Positions 5,819 through 7,964 of a stretch of DNA of 7,964 nucleotides are shown piece after piece. The notes under the pieces are model-generated. The model was not told the origin of the DNA, did no database searches, and saw only the letters and a program-made list of their open reading frames with translations. The DNA is taken from contig CABUIX010000073.1 in NCBI GenBank assembly GCA_902491795.1, forward strand, positions 1 to 7,964, written 5' to 3'. This DNA comes from an uncultured Bacteroidales bacterium (GTDB lineage: Bacteria > Bacteroidota > Bacteroidia > Bacteroidales > UBA932). Every line of letters starts with the position of its first letter. The stretch's first letter is position 1. Made by a program: the position numbers and the translations under genes.

Positions 5819-7366
5819 TTACCAACCAGGATTCTGGGTCATGTTCGGATTCACCGACATCTCTGTCGCCGGGAAAGGAAGCAATTCATGCTTGCCAGTT
5901 TTGAAACCGCACTTGGAATCGTCATTGTATTGTTCCCAGACAACGGTACCGTCAGCCTGAAGCGCAGGATTCTCCTTGCCGTTTGAGGCCAGTTTCTCCG
6001 CTGCTTCGCCCCAACGCACAAGATTCTGGAATCTGCACCCGTCAAAGCAGGTCTCAAGCCGCAGTTCCCTCTTGATGTCGTCAAAGGTAACAGTCGCTAC
6101 TGTAGGAGCCTGTGCTCTTGTGCGTATGCGGTTGAAATATTCCACTGCCTTTTCCGGCTCATAATTTCCGCGCAGATGAGCCTCGGCTGAAAGAAGAAGA
6201 ACTTCGTTGAATTTCATGATACGCACGTTGTTGGCATAGAAATACCCTGCCCAATATTTTGAAAGAATCCTGTACTTCCAGCACCAATAGCCTTCATTGT
6301 CAGTTATGGTCATGATATTCGTGGTCCCGTAATCATTGATCATCTGCTCTCTGGTCTTTATTGTCTCATTAAGGCGGTAGCCGTCAACGCCCTCCACCGC
6401 AACAAAATCATCGTAAAGATCTTTGCGGGGATTCAGGTAGCCCCAGGTTGCCGTCGCAAACGGAGAAGCATCGGTGTAACTGTATTTCTCGCCTCGGAGG
6501 CCCTGCATCGTCCATCTCATATTATTGTTGGTTCCGCTCTGGGTATTGTCATTCAGGACATTGACCTCGAACAGGGACTCATAACTCAGGCAACCGTCAG
6601 GTGTGCCTTGATTGGACAGATCCGGATTCAAGTCGTACAGACCGGAATCAATGACAATGTCAAAAGCCTTGGCTGCATCAGTGAACTTCTCCTGGAAGAG
6701 ATATGCTTTGCCGAGCATAGCGTAAGCGAAATGCAGCGTTACGCGAGCGGTCTTGTCATTGAGATCCGTCTTCTGCGTCAATCCGCCACTCTCTATGGCG
6801 GTCGTCAGATCAGACTCTATGAAAGCCCACAGGGCCTCGACAGTCGAGTTCCCCTGCATGTACTCGTCTTCCGTAAGAGTATGATCCACGAGGGGGACAG
6901 GTCCCCAAAGAGTCACAAGCTGGAAATATGCATAAGCTCTGAACACTCTGGCTTCCGCCACGGCCCTGCGCATTATTTCACTGTCACCGGAAACATTCTC
7001 GATTATCACATTGGCTGCATATATCATATTGTAAAGATTCTGATATGCAGATTTGATCATGCTGAAATCGGTTCCGAAAGTGTAGTCGTTGAGCTTGTAG
7101 TACTCGCCGTCGTAATGGCTGCCTCCACCCGTCCAAACATCATCGGACAGAAAATCCTTGAGCTGGGTCAGAGTCCCCATTCCGGTTTCAAGAGAACGCA
7201 TGGCACAATAGACGGCCGTTATACCTTCTTCCGCGCCATCATCAGTATCGTAATATCCTTCAGTCGGAGAGACACTGTGTTGCTGAATGTTGAGCATCCC
7301 TTCGCAAGAAGTCAGCAAAAGGCTTCCGGCAATGGCAAAAATCGTCAGTATATATTTGAATTTCAT
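5819..7366 (-). CDS. SusD/RagB-family surface glycan-binding lipoprotein
   Basis: Lid protein of the SusCD importer: it sits on the outer face of the outer membrane over SusC and binds glycan. The protein is 515 residues, normal for the family. The signal peptide ends in the lipobox LTSC with the lipidated Cys at residue 21; an acidic residue (Glu22) follows. The N-terminal SusD-like region runs from about 25 to 240, including 'AYQNLYNMIYAANVII' (107-122), 'EARVFRAYAYFQLVTLWGPVP' type motif (138-158) and a helical repeat region. The RagB/SusD C-terminal region runs from about 280 to 515, with 'FNEVLLLSAEAHLRG' (386-400), 'ELRLETCFDGCRFQNLVRWG' (434-453) and the typical end 'NPNMTQNPGW'. It follows susC by 19 bases. 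Aromatic residues such as those in 'GYWCWKYRILSKYWAGYF' (359-376) are candidates for sugar stacking, but this is inference. The start is chosen from the GGAGG site and the signal peptide. Confidence 0.96.
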   Translation of the reverse strand: MKFKYILTIFAIAGSLLLTSCEGMLNIQQHSVSPTEGYYDTDDGAEEGITAVYCAMRSLETGMGTLTQLKDFLSDDVWTGGGSHYDGEYYKLNDYTFGTDFSMIKSAYQNLYNMIYAANVIIENVSGDSEIMRRAVAEARVFRAYAYFQLVTLWGPVPLVDHTLTEDEYMQGNSTVEALWAFIESDLTTAIESGGLTQKTDLNDKTARVTLHFAYAMLGKAYLFQEKFTDAAKAFDIVIDSGLYDLNPDLSNQGTPDGCLSYESLFEVNVLNDNTQSGTNNNMRWTMQGLRGEKYSYTDASPFATATWGYLNPRKDLYDDFVAVEGVDGYRLNETIKTREQMINDYGTTNIMTITDNEGYWCWKYRILSKYWAGYFYANNVRIMKFNEVLLLSAEAHLRGNYEPEKAVEYFNRIRTRAQAPTVATVTFDDIKRELRLETCFDGCRFQNLVRWGEAAEKLASNGKENPALQADGTVVWEQYNDDSKCGFKTGKHELLPFPATEMSVNPNMTQNPGW

Positions 7367-7375
7367 AGATTGGTT

Positions 7376-7380
7376 CCTCC
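7376..7380 (-). promoter_or_regulatory. Strong Shine-Dalgarno (GGAGG) for the susD-like gene
   Basis: On the minus strand GGAGG is followed by nine bases and then ATG at 7366. It lies just after the SusC stop. It fixes the SusD start at the residue beginning MKFKYIL, which also begins the lipoprotein signal. It rules out an in-frame ATG-type start 14 codons upstream inside the SusC tail. A clear Shine-Dalgarno is uncommon in Bacteroidota, and no other gene in the window has one. Confidence 0.75.
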
Positions 7381-7385
7381 AGTAA

Positions 7386-7964
7386 TTAGAATGAAACATT
7401 GACACCAAAGGTCATTCTCTTTGTCACAGGATACTGTCCGTAGTCAAGACCGAGACCGCTTCCGCTCATTGACACCTCAGGATCAAAACCGGGATAGTCG
7501 GTAAAGGTAAAGAAGTCATCGAGAGAAATGTAGACCCTCAAGTTGGTGAGGAATCGTGTCTTTTCAAGAACGGACTTCGGGAAGGTATATCCAAGCTGTA
7601 TTTGCTTGATCTTCAGATATGATCCATCAAATACCATGGCTGAACTCTGCACATAATTCGCATAATCGGGGAGAGAAGCCGCAATGTACTCTGCATTCTG
7701 TCCCGGAGTTGTCCAGCGTCTGTCATAAAAATACTTCAGGGTATTTGCCTGCATACGTGTCGAGCGCGGTATTGCATAGCAGATGTCGTTTCCTGATGTT
7801 CCGTTCATGAACATGACGAAGTCAATGCCCTTCCACGCAAGATTAATTGTGAGTCCGTAAGTAATGTCCGGAATGGCCGACCCTATCATGGTCTTGTCGT
7901 CATCGGAAATGACTCCGTCTCCGGTTATGTCTTCAAAGATAGGAGATCCGTCGTCAGGATTCAC
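7386..7964 (-). CDS. SusC/RagA-type TonB-dependent outer-membrane transporter, C-terminal part (5' end outside window)
   Basis: Outer-membrane beta-barrel that, with its SusD partner, imports oligosaccharides using TonB energy. Only the last 192 residues are present; the family is usually about 1000 residues. The reading frame is open to the window edge, where the first codon is GTG (an interior Val), so no start is visible. Visible SusC hallmarks are an Asp-rich loop near residues 12-23 (DITGDGVISDDD), followed by the PDITYGL strand; 'SYLKIKQIQLGYTFP' near residues 116-130; 'LDDFFTFTDYPGFDPE' in the penultimate strands; and a terminal strand ending in Phe (VNVSF), as expected for a BAM recognition signal. 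The stop lies 19 bases before the susD start, the classical susC-susD arrangement. The substrate cannot be read from this fragment. Confidence 0.95.
   Translation of the reverse strand: MNPDDGSPIFEDITGDGVISDDDKTMIGSAIPDITYGLTINLAWKGIDFVMFMNGTSGNDICYAIPRSTRMQANTLKYFYDRRWTTPGQNAEYIAASLPDYANYVQSSAMVFDGSYLKIKQIQLGYTFPKSVLEKTRFLTNLRVYISLDDFFTFTDYPGFDPEVSMSGSGLGLDYGQYPVTKRMTFGVNVSF

Noticed and set aside
6608..7402. 264-codon plus-strand open frame opposite the susD gene
   Set aside because: It lies wholly antisense to a clear SusD coding region, shows no recognisable domain and looks like a by-product of the codon pattern of the true gene.
7367..7408. SusD start 14 codons upstream, inside the SusC tail
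   Set aside because: The GGAGG site and the signal peptide both support ATG at 7366.
1..7964. CRISPR arrays, tRNA or rRNA genes, insertion sequences
   Set aside because: No regularly spaced repeats, tRNA-like cloverleaf, transposase motif or terminal inverted repeats were seen; the only large repeated content is the diverged paralogous genes.

Overview
The window looks like part of a polysaccharide utilisation locus (PUL) from a Bacteroidota species, most likely order Bacteroidales. The evidence is a SusC/SusD pair, lipoproteins with signal peptidase II boxes, short intergenic gaps mostly lacking Shine-Dalgarno sequences, and carbohydrate-active esterases. Genus cannot be told from the sequence.

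All recognisable genes lie on the minus strand and read from the right edge to the left. In transcription order they are: the C-terminal 192 residues of a SusC-type TonB-dependent transporter (7386-7964, cut by the window edge); a SusD-type surface glycan-binding lipoprotein (5819-7366); a secreted CE1-type esterase with an N-terminal E-set/CBM48-like module, here E1 (4574-5761); two consecutive Sde182/DUF1593 lipoproteins with a nucleoside-hydrolase-like fold, D1 (3004-4557) and D2 (1396-2997); and a second, paralogous esterase, E2 (203-1384). Gaps are 19, 57, 16, 6 and 11 bases, so this is almost certainly one operon. A 14-bp hairpin followed by a U-rich tract (131-169) closes it. A second GC-rich hairpin in the 57-base susD-E1 gap (5777-5806) may separate or tune expression of the transport pair and the enzyme block. 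The first 120 bases are about 65 % GC, unlike the rest, and probably belong to a neighbouring gene whose strand I cannot fix.

The likely working model is that SusC/SusD capture and import an acylated plant-type glycan fragment, the two esterases remove ester groups, and the two DUF1593 lipoproteins bind or process the same fragment. The gene-family order esterase-DUF1593-DUF1593-esterase, all on one strand, is the most unusual thing here. No glycoside hydrolase, polysaccharide lyase, SusE/F-type protein or regulator is visible; these may lie outside the window. The substrate is not determined by the sequence; feruloylated or acetylated hemicellulose is an inference from the CBM48-CE1 architecture.
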